A stretch of 64,000 nucleotides of DNA from Streptomyces actinomycinicus (GCF_016741775.1 NZ_JAERRK010000019.1:1-64000), one strand, 5' to 3'; shown: positions 52,179-62,173, counted from the first letter of the stretch. A program made the numbers and translations. Notes: generated by a model not told the origin, from the sequence alone.

Positions 52179-53454
52179 TGTTCGTGTCCGTGCGGATCAG
52201 GTTGCGTATCGCCGGGACGGCGAGCAGGGCGGCGGCCACGACCAGGCTCGTCGCCGCGGCGATGAGCAGCACCCGGTCGGCACCCAGGGCTCCGGCCGCC
52301 GGACCGGCGAGGGCCTGGCCGACCGGCATCATGGCGAGCGAGCCCGCGACGTCGTAGGCGTGGATGCGGTTGAGGACGTCGGCCGGTACCTGGGTCTGGA
52401 CGGTGGTCGCCCACATGACGCTCCAGAACGACAGGCCGACGCCGGCGACGGCGGCCGCGGCCGCCATGGCGGGTACGCCGAGGCCGGCCCCGACGGCCGC
52501 CGGGAGGGCGAAGAAGAGGAAGAGGGAGACCGCACCCGCGCGGAGCATGCGGCGGGGCCGGAGCCGGAGCGCGAACAGGCCGCCGACCACCGTGCCCGCC
52601 CCCAGCGCCGAGTTGATCAGGCCGTAGGCTCCCGGACCGTGGTTGCGGACCACCTCGGTCGCCACCAGCGGGACGGTCGGCCCCCATGCGGCGATCATGT
52701 AGAGACACCAGATCGCGATCACACCCCACAGCCACGTGCGGGAGCGGAACTCCCGCCAGCCGTCGACGAGATCGGCGCGGAAGGCACGCGGTCCGGAGCC
52801 GGTGGCGGCGCGGCCGCCCGGGGGGAGCGGGGGCAGCCGGAGCAGCAGCAGGCACAGCGCGCTGACCGCGTAGGTGGCGGCGTGCGCGGCGAAGACACCG
52901 CCGGGCGAGGCCAGACCGACCAGGACACCGGCGACGGCCGGGCCGGCCAGCTGAGCGGCGGACTCCGCGATGCGGATCGCCCCGTTCGCGCCCTGGACGT
53001 CGGCGGCGAGACGGGGCACCGTGCTGGCCACGCCGGGCTGGAACACGGCTCCGGCCATGCCGTTGACGACACCTGTGGCACAGATCTGCCAGAGCACCAC
53101 GTGACCGGTGAAGAACAGGCCCGCGGCGAGGGCCTGGGTGCCGAGCCGGACGAGGTCGGCGCCGATCATCAGTCTGCGGGTGCTGAACCGGTCGGCGATC
53201 ACCCCGCCGAAGACGACCAGTCCGGCGAACGCGGCTGCCGTGGAGGCCATGGCGAGGCCGACGGCGCCCGCGCCGTACCCGTGCTCCAGCAGGCCGGCGG
53301 CGAGGGCCACGGGCAGCATGGTGTCGCCGAGGCGGGCGACGGCCCGGGCCGCGAAGAACAGCGCGAAGTCCCGCGACCAGACGGGCGGGGCCCCGCCCGC
53401 TTCCCCGCGTACCCGCTGGGCGGCGGTGCCGCGCCGTGCACCCGTTCCGGTCAT
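52165..53454 (-). CDS. MFS exporter, MefA/DHA3-like
   Basis: A 429-aa membrane protein with about twelve helices. It shows FFAARAVARLGDTMLPVALA in helix 1, GGVIADRFSTRRLMIGADLVR as motif A, and a long loop between helices 6 and 7. This is the layout of the macrolide-efflux-like DHA3 group. GGGGAG precedes the ATG at 53454. No regulator is adjacent. Substrate unknown. Confidence 0.82.
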   Translation of the reverse strand: MTGTGARRGTAAQRVRGEAGGAPPVWSRDFALFFAARAVARLGDTMLPVALAAGLLEHGYGAGAVGLAMASTAAAFAGLVVFGGVIADRFSTRRLMIGADLVRLGTQALAAGLFFTGHVVLWQICATGVVNGMAGAVFQPGVASTVPRLAADVQGANGAIRIAESAAQLAGPAVAGVLVGLASPGGVFAAHAATYAVSALCLLLLRLPPLPPGGRAATGSGPRAFRADLVDGWREFRSRTWLWGVIAIWCLYMIAAWGPTVPLVATEVVRNHGPGAYGLINSALGAGTVVGGLFALRLRPRRMLRAGAVSLFLFFALPAAVGAGLGVPAMAAAAAVAGVGLSFWSVMWATTVQTQVPADVLNRIHAYDVAGSLAMMPVGQALAGPAAGALGADRVLLIAAATSLVVAAALLAVPAIRNLIRTDTNTPAP

Positions 53455-53700
53455 GCCGAGTTCTCCCCTCCCTGTCCCCGCGTGGCCCGGCCACACTGCC
53501 GTCCGGCGAGCGGCGCGAGGAGACGGTGGCGCCGTACGGGGCGGATGCACCCCGCAGACGGCCCGGCCCTCGGGCCGTCGACCCCACAGCTCCTCAGGGC
53601 CGTCGACCTCACAGTTCCTCAGGCCTCCCGCCCCGCCCTGTGTCGCGCGCCGCCGACGCGCGGGATCATGCCACGCCGCGGCCCCTGCCCACCGGGGTTT

Positions 53701-54060
53701 TCACTCCCCGGGCGGCATCCCCAACTCGGGGTGGGCGTCCAGGAGTCGGGGCGGGGCGGCCTGGCGCCAGGAGTCGGCGAGGATGTCCCGCAGCTCGCCC
53801 TCGTCCTCCAAGGCGCCCAGTCTCACCCGCACCCAGGCGAACTGGGCCTCGTGACCGGCGATCCAGAACTTGTCCGGCTCCGCCAGCACCAGTTCGTCGC
53901 GTTCCTCCTTGGGGCACCGCACCGCGATGGACGTCTCGTCCTCGGGCAGGGTCGCGAACATCTTGGCGGCCACCCGGAACGTGGGCATGCTCCAGGCGGT
54001 CTTCTCCGTGGTGTCCGGCAGGGACAGGGCGATTCGGCGTACGTCTTCGGCATCCGGCAT
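53701..54060 (-). CDS. MmcQ/YjbR family DNA-binding-fold protein
   Basis: A 119-aa protein of the YjbR (DUF419) family: RIALSLPDTTEKTAWSMPTFRVAAKMFATLP, quoted across residues 8-38, and ELVLAEPDKFWIAGH, AQFAWVRVRLG. I chose the ATG at 54060 because TACGGT lies exactly seven bases upstream, a leaderless arrangement; an ATG at 54084 is also in frame. The family has a cyanophage-like DNA-binding fold, but its role is unclear. Confidence 0.8.
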   Translation of the reverse strand: MPDAEDVRRIALSLPDTTEKTAWSMPTFRVAAKMFATLPEDETSIAVRCPKEERDELVLAEPDKFWIAGHEAQFAWVRVRLGALEDEGELRDILADSWRQAAPPRLLDAHPELGMPPGE

Positions 54061-54067
54061 GCCACGC

Positions 54068-54073
54068 ACCGTA
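54068..54073 (-). promoter_or_regulatory. -10 TACGGT for leaderless yjbR
   Basis: The minus-strand TACGGT ends seven bases before the ATG at 54060, as for the HAD gene. Confidence 0.5.
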
Positions 54074-54140
54074 GCCCCTGCCACTGACAGTCACTCCGCC
54101 GAAGCCCCAGGCCGCTCGCGGAAGGAGGCGGCCGGGGCTG

Positions 54141-55043
54141 TCACGCCTGTGCCGCCTCCCCCAGGGCCTGCAGCACCGGGCGGATCAGCGGGTGTTCCTC
54201 GGCACCCCGGCGTACGGCCGCGAAGACCCTGCGGGTCGGGGCGACGCCGTCGACGGGGCGTACGACCACGCCGCTGAGGTCCATGCCGCGCAGCGCCGAG
54301 CGCGGCACGAGGGCCACGCCGACGTCGGCCGAGGCGAGGGCGACGACGGCCCTGAAGTCGTCGGAGGAGTGCTCCAGGCGGGGCTCGAACCCGGCACTCT
54401 CACAGGCGAGGACCACCACGTCGTGGCAGGGATTGCCCGGGTACGGGCCGATCCAGGGGTCCTTGGCCAGTTCGGCGAGCGGCACCTCGGGTGCGTCCGC
54501 CAGGCGGTGCCCCACGGGTACGACCGCGTCGAACGGCTCGGCGTAGAGCGGTACGTGGGTCAGGCGGGGGTCGTCGGCGGGCGGCGCACCCCGGTACTCG
54601 ACGGCCACCGCCACGTCCACCTGCCGGTCCAGGACCATGGGGAGGCTGGCGTCGCCCTCGGCGTCCTGGACCCGGATCCGTATCCCCGGCGCGGCGGCGA
54701 CGAGGCGGGCCACCGCCGGGGCCACCACCTGGGCGATGCCGGTGGCGAAGGCAGCCACGGTGACCGTGCCGGCCTCGCCCGAGCCGTACGCGGCCAGCTC
54801 GGCCTCGGCCCGCTCCAGCTGGGCCAGGACGGCATGGGTGTGGTTGAGCAGGATCTCGCCGGCCGGGGTGAGCCGTACGCCCTTCGCGCCGCGCTCGACC
54901 AGGCGGTGCCCGGTCTCCTGCTCCAGGGCCGTGAGCTGCTGGGAGACGGCGGAGGGGGTGAGGTAGAGCGCGGCGGCCGCCGCCGTGACCGTGCGGTGGT
55001 CGGCCACCGCACGGAGGATGTGGAGCCGCCGTGCTTCGATCAT
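54141..55043 (-). CDS. LysR-family transcriptional regulator
   Basis: A 300-aa regulator with the winged HTH at the N-terminus (VTAAAAALYLTPSAVSQQLTALEQETG, residues about 19-43) and a two-lobed effector-binding domain (about 90-290). It starts 31 bases after the kbl stop on the same strand, so it may be co-transcribed with the threonine catabolic pair or have its own promoter. Its target is unknown. Confidence 0.85.
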   Translation of the reverse strand: MIEARRLHILRAVADHRTVTAAAAALYLTPSAVSQQLTALEQETGHRLVERGAKGVRLTPAGEILLNHTHAVLAQLERAEAELAAYGSGEAGTVTVAAFATGIAQVVAPAVARLVAAAPGIRIRVQDAEGDASLPMVLDRQVDVAVAVEYRGAPPADDPRLTHVPLYAEPFDAVVPVGHRLADAPEVPLAELAKDPWIGPYPGNPCHDVVVLACESAGFEPRLEHSSDDFRAVVALASADVGVALVPRSALRGMDLSGVVVRPVDGVAPTRRVFAAVRRGAEEHPLIRPVLQALGEAAQA

Positions 55044-55074
55044 GCCTTCCAGTATCCCAGGGCGGCCGCCCTGG

Positions 55075-56268
55075 TCAGGCCTCCAGCTGGGCGCGCGCCG
55101 CGATGAAGGCGTCGACCGCGCGGTCGACGTCCGCCGTGGAGTGCGCGGCGGACAGCTGGACGCGGATGCGGGCCTGTCCCTGCGGGACGACCGGGTAGGA
55201 GAAGCCGATCACGTAGACCCCGCGCTCCAGGAGCAGCTCGGCCATGCGGCCCGCCTTCGCCGCGTCGCCGATCATGACGGGCGCGATGGCGTGGTCGCCG
55301 GGGAGGACGTCGAAGCCCGCCTCGGTCATCCGGCTGCGGAACAGCTTGGTGTTCTCGGCGAGCCGGACGCGCAGGTCGTCGGCGGACTCCAGCAGGTCGA
55401 GGACCTTCAGGGAGGCGGCGGCGATCACCGGGGCCAGCGTGTTGGAGAACAGGTACGGGCGGGAGCGCTGGCGCAGCAGGGCGACGATCTCGGCGCGGGC
55501 GGCGACGTAACCGCCGGACGCGCCGCCGAGGGCCTTGCCGAGGGTGCCGGTGATGATGTCGACGCGGTCCATGACGCCGTGCAGCTCGGGGGTGCCCCGG
55601 CCGGTCGGGCCGACGAAGCCGACGGCGTGCGAGTCGTCGACCATGACCATCGCGTCGTACCGGTCGGCGAGGTCGCAGATCTCGGCGAGCGGGGCCACGT
55701 AGCCGTCCATGGAGAAGACGCCGTCGGTGACGATCAGGCGGCGGCGGGCGTCGGACGCCTCCTTGAGCTTCGCCTCCAGGTCCGCGAGGTCCCGGTTGGC
55801 GTAGCGGTAACGGCGGGCCTTGGACAGCCGGATGCCGTCGATGATGGAGGCGTGGTTGAGGGCGTCGGAGATCACCGCGTCCTCCTCGCCGAGCAGGGTC
55901 TCGAAGACGCCGCCGTTGGCGTCGAAGCAGGAGGAGTACAGGATCGTGTCCTCCTGGCCGAGGAACGCCGACAGCCGGGCCTCCAGCTCCTTGTGCACTT
56001 CCTGGGTGCCGCAGATGAAGCGGACCGACGCCATGCCGTAGCCCCAGCGGTCCAGGGCCTGGTGCGCGGCGGCGATCACCTCGGGGTGGTCGGCGAGGCC
56101 GAGGTAGTTGTTGGCGCAGAAGTTGAGGACCTCGCCGGGACGGCCGCCGGCGGTGACGTTCACGGTCGCGGACTGCGGGGTGCCGATGACGCGCTCGGGC
56201 TTGTGCAGGCCGGCGGCGCGGATCTCGTCGAGGGTGGCGCGCAGGTCGTCACGGACGGTTTCGAACAT
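55075..56268 (-). CDS. kbl: 2-amino-3-ketobutyrate CoA ligase (glycine C-acetyltransferase)
   Basis: A 397-aa PLP enzyme of the alpha-oxoamine synthase family. It converts 2-amino-3-ketobutyrate plus CoA to glycine plus acetyl-CoA. Conserved stretches are [42 protein letters not shown] and the PLP-lysine [12 protein letters not shown]. The ATG at 56268 follows GGAGCACCC. It lies 66 bases after tdh and completes the two-step threonine-to-glycine route. Confidence 0.92.
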   Translation of the reverse strand: MFETVRDDLRATLDEIRAAGLHKPERVIGTPQSATVNVTAGGRPGEVLNFCANNYLGLADHPEVIAAAHQALDRWGYGMASVRFICGTQEVHKELEARLSAFLGQEDTILYSSCFDANGGVFETLLGEEDAVISDALNHASIIDGIRLSKARRYRYANRDLADLEAKLKEASDARRRLIVTDGVFSMDGYVAPLAEICDLADRYDAMVMVDDSHAVGFVGPTGRGTPELHGVMDRVDIITGTLGKALGGASGGYVAARAEIVALLRQRSRPYLFSNTLAPVIAAASLKVLDLLESADDLRVRLAENTKLFRSRMTEAGFDVLPGDHAIAPVMIGDAAKAGRMAELLLERGVYVIGFSYPVVPQGQARIRVQLSAAHSTADVDRAVDAFIAARAQLEA

Positions 56269-56334
56269 GGGTGCTCCTGAAAGTGCTGACGGGGTGAGGG
56301 CGTTCGCGTTCCACGGCTCGTGCCGTGCCACGGC

Positions 56335-57363
56335 TCACGCGGTCCAGTCGAGGATGACCTTGCCGCCCTTGCCGCTCGCGGCGTCGGCGAACGCGGTCTC
56401 GAAGTCCCGGTAGTCGTACCGGCCGGTGATCACCGGGGCGAGGTCCAGGCCGCCCTCCAGCAGCACGGACATCGCGTACCAGGTCTCGAACATCTCACGG
56501 CCGTAGATGCCCTTGATGGTGATCATCGAGGTGACGATCCGGGCCCAGTCGACGGGGAACTCCTGCGCGGGCAGGCCGAGCATGGCGATCCGGCCGCCGT
56601 GCGTCATGTTGGCGATCATGTCGCGCATGGCCTCGGGCCGGCCGGACATCTCCAGGCCGATGTCGAAGCCCTCGCGCAGGCTCAGCTCCCGCTGCCCGTC
56701 GGCGATGGTGGACTCGGCGACGTTCAGGGCGAGGCTCACCCCTATCTTGCGGGCGATCTCCAGGCGCTCCTCGCTGACGTCGGTGATGACGACGTTGCGG
56801 GCGCCGGCGTGCCGGGCCACCGCGGCGGCCATCAGGCCGATCGGTCCGGCACCGGTGATCAGCACGTCCTCGCCGACCAGCGGGAAGGACAGGGCGGTGT
56901 GCACGGCGTTGCCGAAGGGGTCGAAGATCGCGGCGACGTCGAGGTCGACGGGGATGCGGTGCACCCAGACATTGGACGCGGGCAGGGCGACGTACTCGGC
57001 GAAGGCGCCGTCACGGCCGACTCCGAGGCCCACGGTGGCCCGGCACAGGTGGCGGCGGCCGGCCAGGCAGTTGCGGCACTTGCCGCACACGAGGTGGCCC
57101 TCTCCGCTGACGCGGTCGCCGATGCGGATGTCGGTGACGTCGCGACCGGTCTCGACGACCTGCCCGACGAACTCGTGCCCCACCACGAGCGGCGTGCTGA
57201 TCGCCTGCTGGGCCCAGCCGTCCCAGGCCCGGATGTGCAGGTCGGTACCGCAGATACCGGTCCGCATGACCTTGATCAGTACGTCACCGGGTCCGATGGC
57301 GGGCTCCGGGACGTCCGTCAGCCAGAGTCCCGGCTCCGCCTTCTGCTTGACCAGCGCCTTCAC
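56335..57363 (-). CDS. tdh: L-threonine 3-dehydrogenase
   Basis: A 342-aa zinc-dependent medium-chain dehydrogenase. It shows catalytic-zinc residues in GICGTDLH and GHEFVG, a structural-zinc cysteine set ([15 protein letters not shown]), and the NAD-binding [21 protein letters not shown] in the second half. It oxidises threonine to 2-amino-3-ketobutyrate, which Kbl then cleaves. The start is a GTG (57363). The 207 bases upstream hold the operon promoter; no clear operator was identified. Confidence 0.92.
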   Translation of the reverse strand: MKALVKQKAEPGLWLTDVPEPAIGPGDVLIKVMRTGICGTDLHIRAWDGWAQQAISTPLVVGHEFVGQVVETGRDVTDIRIGDRVSGEGHLVCGKCRNCLAGRRHLCRATVGLGVGRDGAFAEYVALPASNVWVHRIPVDLDVAAIFDPFGNAVHTALSFPLVGEDVLITGAGPIGLMAAAVARHAGARNVVITDVSEERLEIARKIGVSLALNVAESTIADGQRELSLREGFDIGLEMSGRPEAMRDMIANMTHGGRIAMLGLPAQEFPVDWARIVTSMITIKGIYGREMFETWYAMSVLLEGGLDLAPVITGRYDYRDFETAFADAASGKGGKVILDWTA

Positions 57364-57570
57364 GCAACGGCTCCTGAGGGTGAGGCCCGGGCCGCGGGCA
57401 TGCCGAAGAAGCCCGCACCGGGTCAGAGGGGTGGAATCACTCCGCAATCTGCCGTATGTGCGGACCGGGGTCCATCGAGCTTTTCTTAACCGCCGCCTCA
57501 GCTTTCCTTCAGGCCCCGCGCAGAGCCCTTGGCACAGCCGCGTTCCGTGCCTCTTTCGATGTCCGCCGCG

Positions 57571-58146
57571 TCAGAGGGGCAGGCCGCCCTCCGTACTCCG
57601 TTCGAGGCGTAGGACGAGGTCGGCGGCGAGCGTCTTGATGGTCTCCAGGCCCGCCCTGCCCCAGGCCCGGGGCTGGATGTCGGCGGCGCACACGGTGCCG
57701 AGCGTCATGCCGGAGCTGTCGATGAGCGGGGCGCCGAGATAGGACCGGATGCCGTACTCGTCGACGACCGGGTTGCCCGCGAACCGGGGATAGTCGCGGA
57801 CGTCCTCCAGCACCAGCGCTTTGTGGCGGACTACCACATGGGGGCAGAAGCCATAGTCGCGCGGCAGCGTCCGGCCGATCTCGGCTCTGCTGCCGTCGTC
57901 CCGTACGACCGGGGCGGTGGCGGGGGTACTCAGGCCCGCGAAGTACTGGTGGTCCTCGCCGATGAAGTTGACCATGGCGTAGAGCGCGCCGGTGAGCTGG
58001 GCCAGGTGGCCTGCGAACGCGTCGAGCACCGGATCGGGCCGGTCCGCCAGGCCGAGTCGGCGCAGCCGGTGCACGCGGGCGGGGGCCTCCTTGTCCTCGG
58101 GGGTGAGCAGCAGACCCCGGACCGGCCGGGGCGGCTCGTAGCTCAT
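57571..58146 (-). CDS. GAF-domain protein linked to the conservon
   Basis: A 191-aa soluble protein with one GAF domain (about 30-180; FAGHLAQLTGALYAMVNFIG, YGFCPHVVVRH, YLGAPLIDSSGMTLGTVCA). A cysteine in FCPH could bind a ligand or cofactor. It lies 61 bases after cvnD on the same strand, so it is probably the fifth product of the conservon, perhaps a downstream sensor. No output domain is present. Confidence 0.78.
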   Translation of the reverse strand: MSYEPPRPVRGLLLTPEDKEAPARVHRLRRLGLADRPDPVLDAFAGHLAQLTGALYAMVNFIGEDHQYFAGLSTPATAPVVRDDGSRAEIGRTLPRDYGFCPHVVVRHKALVLEDVRDYPRFAGNPVVDEYGIRSYLGAPLIDSSGMTLGTVCAADIQPRAWGRAGLETIKTLAADLVLRLERSTEGGLPL

Positions 58147-58207
58147 GACCGGGCTCCGTCGCTGTGGACGTCTCTCATATAGCGGCTCCGTGGGCGGTAG
58201 GGCGGGA

Positions 58208-58807
58208 TCACATGTGGGCGCCATGGCTGGGCATGGTCGCCGGGGCGTGGGCGAGGAGGTGGCGTACGAGGGTGAGCAGGGTCTGCACGCCGGAACTGGA
58301 GATCCGGGCGTCACAGCGCACCACCGGCACCTCCGGATCGAGGTCGATGGCGGCCCGCACCTCGTCGGGGTCGTAGCGCAGGGAGCCGTCGAACTCGTTG
58401 ACGGCGATGATGAAGGCGAGCCCGCGCTCCTCGAAGAAGTCCACGGCGGCGAAGCAGTCCTGCAGGCGCCGGGTGTCGGCGAGGATCACCGCGCCGAGCG
58501 CGCCCTCGGACAGCTCGTCCCACATGAACCAGAACCGCTCCTGTCCCGGCGTGCCGAACAGGTAGAGCACGTGTTCCGGATCGAGGGTGATCCGGCCGAA
58601 GTCCATGGCGACCGTGGTCTCCATCTTGTTCTCGATGCCGTCGAGACTGTCCGTGCCGACACTGACCGTGGTGAGCAGCTCCTCCGTGCTGAGCGGCGCG
58701 ATCTCGCTGACCGCGCCCACGAAGGTCGTCTTGCCGACTCCGAACCCGCCCGCCACAAGGATCTTGAGCGCGGTGGGGAACGGGTCAGAGCTGTCGTCGT
58801 AGTCCAT
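58208..58807 (-). CDS. cvnD: Conservon small GTPase-like protein CvnD
   Basis: A 199-aa P-loop protein of the Ras-like conservon type. The P-loop is GGFGVGKTTFV (20-30), switch II is YLFGTPGQERFWFMW and the guanine-specifying motif appears as AVNEFDG rather than NKxD. It probably cycles nucleotides on the membrane complex formed with CvnA-C. It overlaps cvnC by 23 bases. Confidence 0.9.
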   Translation of the reverse strand: MDYDDSSDPFPTALKILVAGGFGVGKTTFVGAVSEIAPLSTEELLTTVSVGTDSLDGIENKMETTVAMDFGRITLDPEHVLYLFGTPGQERFWFMWDELSEGALGAVILADTRRLQDCFAAVDFFEERGLAFIIAVNEFDGSLRYDPDEVRAAIDLDPEVPVVRCDARISSSGVQTLLTLVRHLLAHAPATMPSHGAHM

Positions 58808-59162
58808 CGAGCACTGCCTCCAGCAGAGACCGGTCAGTGGGGATGTGGTGGTAGGCGGGCGGCTTGGTGGTCAGCGCGCCGCAGTCGACGAGGTCCGACA
58901 GCAGCACCTTGGTGACCACGGCGGGCAGTTTCAGCTGGGCGGCGACCTCGGCTACGGAGACGGGTGCGCGGCACAGGTCGAGAGCCTGTGCGTGCTCGGG
59001 CCCGAGGTAGCCCAGTGGGGTGACGCCGGTGGCCATCACCTGCGACATCAGGTCGAGGGCGATGCTCGGCTCGGTGCGGCCGTTGCTGATCGTGAAGGGG
59101 CGCACCAGCCGCCCGGCAGCGTCGTCCAGCCAGGGCCCGTCGCCGGCTGCGGCCACGCTCAA
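58785..59162 (-). CDS. cvnC: Conservon protein CvnC (DUF742)
   Basis: A 125-aa DUF742 protein: RLVRPFTISNGRTEPS, VAEVAAQLKLPAVVTKVLLSDLVDCGALTTK, ending in LLEAVLDGLRRQL. It contains a winged-helix-like core. Start choice: the TTG at 59162 gives a four-base overlap with cvnB, and GTG at 59156 is the alternative. Confidence 0.88.
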   Translation of the reverse strand: MSVAAAGDGPWLDDAAGRLVRPFTISNGRTEPSIALDLMSQVMATGVTPLGYLGPEHAQALDLCRAPVSVAEVAAQLKLPAVVTKVLLSDLVDCGALTTKPPAYHHIPTDRSLLEAVLDGLRRQL

Positions 59163-59593
59163 GTCCTCGTCGCCGTGGCATCGACGGCGTGCTGCCGGGG
59201 TGCGGTGACCAGGTAGGGGCGGACGCTCTTGACCAGCATCGCCATCTCGTAGCCGAGCACCGCCGCGTCGGCCTCCCGGCCGGCGAGCACCGCGAGGCAG
59301 GTCCCGGAGCCGGCCGTGGTGACGAACAGCAGCGTCTTGTCGAGTTCGACGACGACCTGGCGGACGTCGCCGCCGTCCCCGAACCGGACGCCCGCGCTGC
59401 GGCCGAGGGAGTACAGACCGGAGGCCAGGGCCGCCATGTGGTCGGCGCTGTCGAGGTCCAGGCCGTGTACGGACTTCACCAGTCCGTCGCAGGACAGGAG
59501 CACCGCGCTGGAGGTGTGCGGTACGCGCTGCACGAGGCCGCTCAGCAGCCAGTCGAGGTCGGTTGCGTGGGCGGTCGGCGCATCGCTGGCCAT
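59159..59593 (-). CDS. cvnB: Conservon protein CvnB (Roadblock/LC7)
   Basis: A 144-aa Roadblock/LC7 protein with DLDWLLSGLVQRVPHTSSAVLLSCDGL, residues 12-38, and ELDKTLLFVTTAGSGTCLAVLAG. It is thought to regulate the CvnD GTPase. It follows cvnA after 91 bases. The start is the ATG at 59593; the longer upstream frame is tyrosine-repeat-like and not coding. Confidence 0.88.
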   Translation of the reverse strand: MASDAPTAHATDLDWLLSGLVQRVPHTSSAVLLSCDGLVKSVHGLDLDSADHMAALASGLYSLGRSAGVRFGDGGDVRQVVVELDKTLLFVTTAGSGTCLAVLAGREADAAVLGYEMAMLVKSVRPYLVTAPRQHAVDATATRT

Positions 59594-59684
59594 GGTGGAT
59601 CGACTCCTTGGGGTACGAACGTCTGAGGGAGCGCTGGGGCGGGGGTACGACATACGGGGGTACGACATACGGGTGCGGGGGCGG

Positions 59685-61862
59685 TCATCCGGCCGGTGCG
59701 CTCCCTTCGGGCCGGCCGGTGCCGCGGGTGCCGTCGGATGCGGGCACATGAGCGGGTGCCTGGGGTATGGGGGCGGGCACCATGTGTTCCGAGGCCCCGT
59801 GTTCGGGGCGGGTGCGTGTGGGTTCGGCGGATTCCGGTGCGGCGGACTGGAGGTGGCCGGTGTACTCCGGGTAGTCCGACTCCAGGTGCTGCTGGGCTTC
59901 GGCGAGTCCGATCCCGCGCTGGAAGGCGGCCATCAGGCCGGGGTCGTGGCCGGCGACGGTGTCGGTGTCCTGGCGGGGCGCGGGACCGCCGCGCAGCTGG
60001 GGCACGATGTGCTGCTGGGCGCGGCGGCGCGGGAGTTGGGGCTTGTCCATCGTGCCGCGTACGGTGCCGTCGCGCGGGGTGGGTGCGATGCCCGCGTGCG
60101 CCTCCACCACCGGCCGGTCCGCGGCGCTGACGCCGGGCACCGCGTCGGCGGGGGTGGGCCGGGTCTCATGGGCGCCGCGCACGGGGAGCGGGGCGGGGGC
60201 ACCTCCGTGCCGCCCACCGTTCTCCGTGCCGTGCGGGCCGGATCCGCTGTCGGCACCGGGGCGCCCGGCTCCGGCGTCCGCGCCACGCCGTCCCGGACCG
60301 CGCTGGGCGTGCCGCCGCCGGCCGGTTGCCGGAGCCTGCCCGCCACCCGCCACGCCCTCGGCACCGGCACCAGCACCAGCACCAGCACCAGCACCAGCAC
60401 CAGCACCAGCACCAGCACCAGCAGGGGAACTGCCCATGCCCCCGGCCGCGGAACCGACGCCCGGTCCGCTGGCCCCGCCGCCCGCGCCCGGCGGCCCGGC
60501 CTGGAGAGGAACGTGGCCGCCCCGGGGCGCTTCCGCCGGCTGCGCGGGCGCGGGCGGCGGTGCCACGGCGGCCCCCGGCTGCTGCGGCTGCCCGGCTCCC
60601 GCCGGATCCTGCGGCTGCGCCGCGCCGGCTCCGGCACCCGCGCCCGCCGTACCCGGTGCGTTCCCCGACAGCGCCTGGGGGACGACGAGTACGGCCTGCA
60701 CACCGCCGTAGATGTTGGTCTGCAGCCGCACGTGGATGCCGTGCCGGCGGGCGAGCTGGGAGACGACGTAGAGGCCGATGCGGCCGTCGGCCAGCAGGCT
60801 GGCGACGTTGACCTGGTCGGGGTCGGCGAGCAGGGCGTTCATCCGGTTCTGCTCGCCGACGGGCATGCCGAGCCCGCGGTCCTCGACCTCCACGGCGAGC
60901 CCGGAGGTGACGAGGTTGACGCGGAGCAGCACCTGGGTGTGCGGGGCGGAGAACACCGTGGCGTTCTCGATGAGTTCGGCGAGCAGGTGGATGACGTCGG
61001 CGACGGCGTGGCCGCGCAGTTCGCCGTCGATCGGCGGGACGAGCTTCACCCGGGAGTACTGTTCCACCTCGGCGATGGCCGAGCGCAGCACCTCGGTCAT
61101 GCTGACCGGATTGCTCCACTGCCGCCGGGAGACCGCGCCGCCGAGCACGGCGAGGTTCTCGGCGTGCCGTCGGATACGGGTGGCCAGGTGGTCCACGTGG
61201 AACAGACCCTTGAGCAGGTCGGGGTCCTCGATCTCGTTCTCCAGGTCGTCCAGGATCGAGATCTCCCGGTGCACGAGGGACTGCAGCCGGCGCGCCAGGT
61301 TGACGAAGACCTCCAGCTTCTGTTCGCTGCCCGTCTGACTGGAGAGCTGGGCGGCACGCACGACGGCGGTGACGGCGCCGTCGTGCGCGCGGGCCAGGTC
61401 GGCGGCGAGCAGCTCGAAGTCGTCGGCGTCCACCGGCGGCCGGCGGCGCTGGCTGCGCTGGGGCGGGGCCTCGCCCTGCCGGAGCGCGTCGACCAGCGCG
61501 TGCAGGTCGGCCTCGCCGTGGGCGGCGGTGCGGCGCAGCGCGTCGACGCGGTCGGTGACCGAGCGGGCGGCGCGGTCGGCGGCCACACCCGCGATCAGGA
61601 TGCCGGCGACGGCCACGCTGACCGCTCCGGCGAGCACGGCCCACAGGGTGGGGGCGGGGCGCACGCCGGAGGAACGGATGCTGAACAGGACAGCGGCGGT
61701 GCCGCTGAGCGCGACCGCGAGGGGCGGCAGCACGGCGAGCCGCATGAGCTGGGGCCGTATGTGCCTTTCGGGCAGTGCGGGAGCGGGTCGGGCGACCGGT
61801 CGCCCGTGCCGGCCGCCCTCGCGGCGGTCGGCGCGGGCGGCCGGTGCTCGGAGGTGAGACAT
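59685..61862 (-). CDS. cvnA: Conservon sensor-kinase-like protein CvnA
   Basis: A 725-aa membrane protein. Two hydrophobic helices (about 40-60 and 70-95) are followed by a HAMP-like and helical region, then a HATPase domain (IHLLAELIENATVFS, EDRGLGMPVGEQN, DGRIGLYVVSQLARRHG). There is no conserved phospho-acceptor histidine box of the classic type. The C-terminal 300 residues are disordered, rich in Pro, Gly and Ala, and include a run of about ten Gly-Ala repeats encoded by a hexanucleotide tract. Confidence 0.88.
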   Translation of the reverse strand: MSHLRAPAARADRREGGRHGRPVARPAPALPERHIRPQLMRLAVLPPLAVALSGTAAVLFSIRSSGVRPAPTLWAVLAGAVSVAVAGILIAGVAADRAARSVTDRVDALRRTAAHGEADLHALVDALRQGEAPPQRSQRRRPPVDADDFELLAADLARAHDGAVTAVVRAAQLSSQTGSEQKLEVFVNLARRLQSLVHREISILDDLENEIEDPDLLKGLFHVDHLATRIRRHAENLAVLGGAVSRRQWSNPVSMTEVLRSAIAEVEQYSRVKLVPPIDGELRGHAVADVIHLLAELIENATVFSAPHTQVLLRVNLVTSGLAVEVEDRGLGMPVGEQNRMNALLADPDQVNVASLLADGRIGLYVVSQLARRHGIHVRLQTNIYGGVQAVLVVPQALSGNAPGTAGAGAGAGAAQPQDPAGAGQPQQPGAAVAPPPAPAQPAEAPRGGHVPLQAGPPGAGGGASGPGVGSAAGGMGSSPAGAGAGAGAGAGAGAGAGAGAEGVAGGGQAPATGRRRHAQRGPGRRGADAGAGRPGADSGSGPHGTENGGRHGGAPAPLPVRGAHETRPTPADAVPGVSAADRPVVEAHAGIAPTPRDGTVRGTMDKPQLPRRRAQQHIVPQLRGGPAPRQDTDTVAGHDPGLMAAFQRGIGLAEAQQHLESDYPEYTGHLQSAAPESAEPTRTRPEHGASEHMVPAPIPQAPAHVPASDGTRGTGRPEGSAPAG
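60361..60423. repeat. GCACCA hexanucleotide microsatellite in cvnA
   Basis: Nine perfect GCACCA units (60367-60420) with degenerate flanks encode (GA)n on the minus strand. Gain or loss of units would keep the reading frame. Confidence 0.9.
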
Positions 61863-62173
61863 CTGCGTCCTCGTACTGGTCCGTCGGGCTCGATTCCTCG
61901 TGCGGTGCGCGCAGCGGGCGTGGCGCCGGTGCCGGGCACGCGTCATCGCGGCGTCGGCCGACGGGACCGGTGCATCCGGCCGCGCGTCGTCCGACGGACA
62001 CTCACAGTAGTTGCCTGCGCATCATGTGCGGTGGGCAGTTGCCAAACTCCCCCGCACAGCATCCCGCTCTGGTATGAGGCCTCGTACGAAGGTCCGATGA
62101 CCCCGACCCGCACCTCGAACCGATCCGAAAGAACAACGATAGGACCTGGTCAGAACCGACCCGAAAGGGAAAA
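61863..62173. other. cvnA upstream region
   Basis: No convincing gene. It is AT-richer between 62000 and 62170 and should hold the conservon promoter; I cannot point to a clear -10/-35 pair. Confidence 0.45.

Noticed and set aside
60166-62001. 611-codon minus-strand frame across cvnA
   Set aside because: An out-of-frame, arginine-rich shadow of the conservon sensor; it includes a cysteine/tryptophan run from the hexamer repeat.
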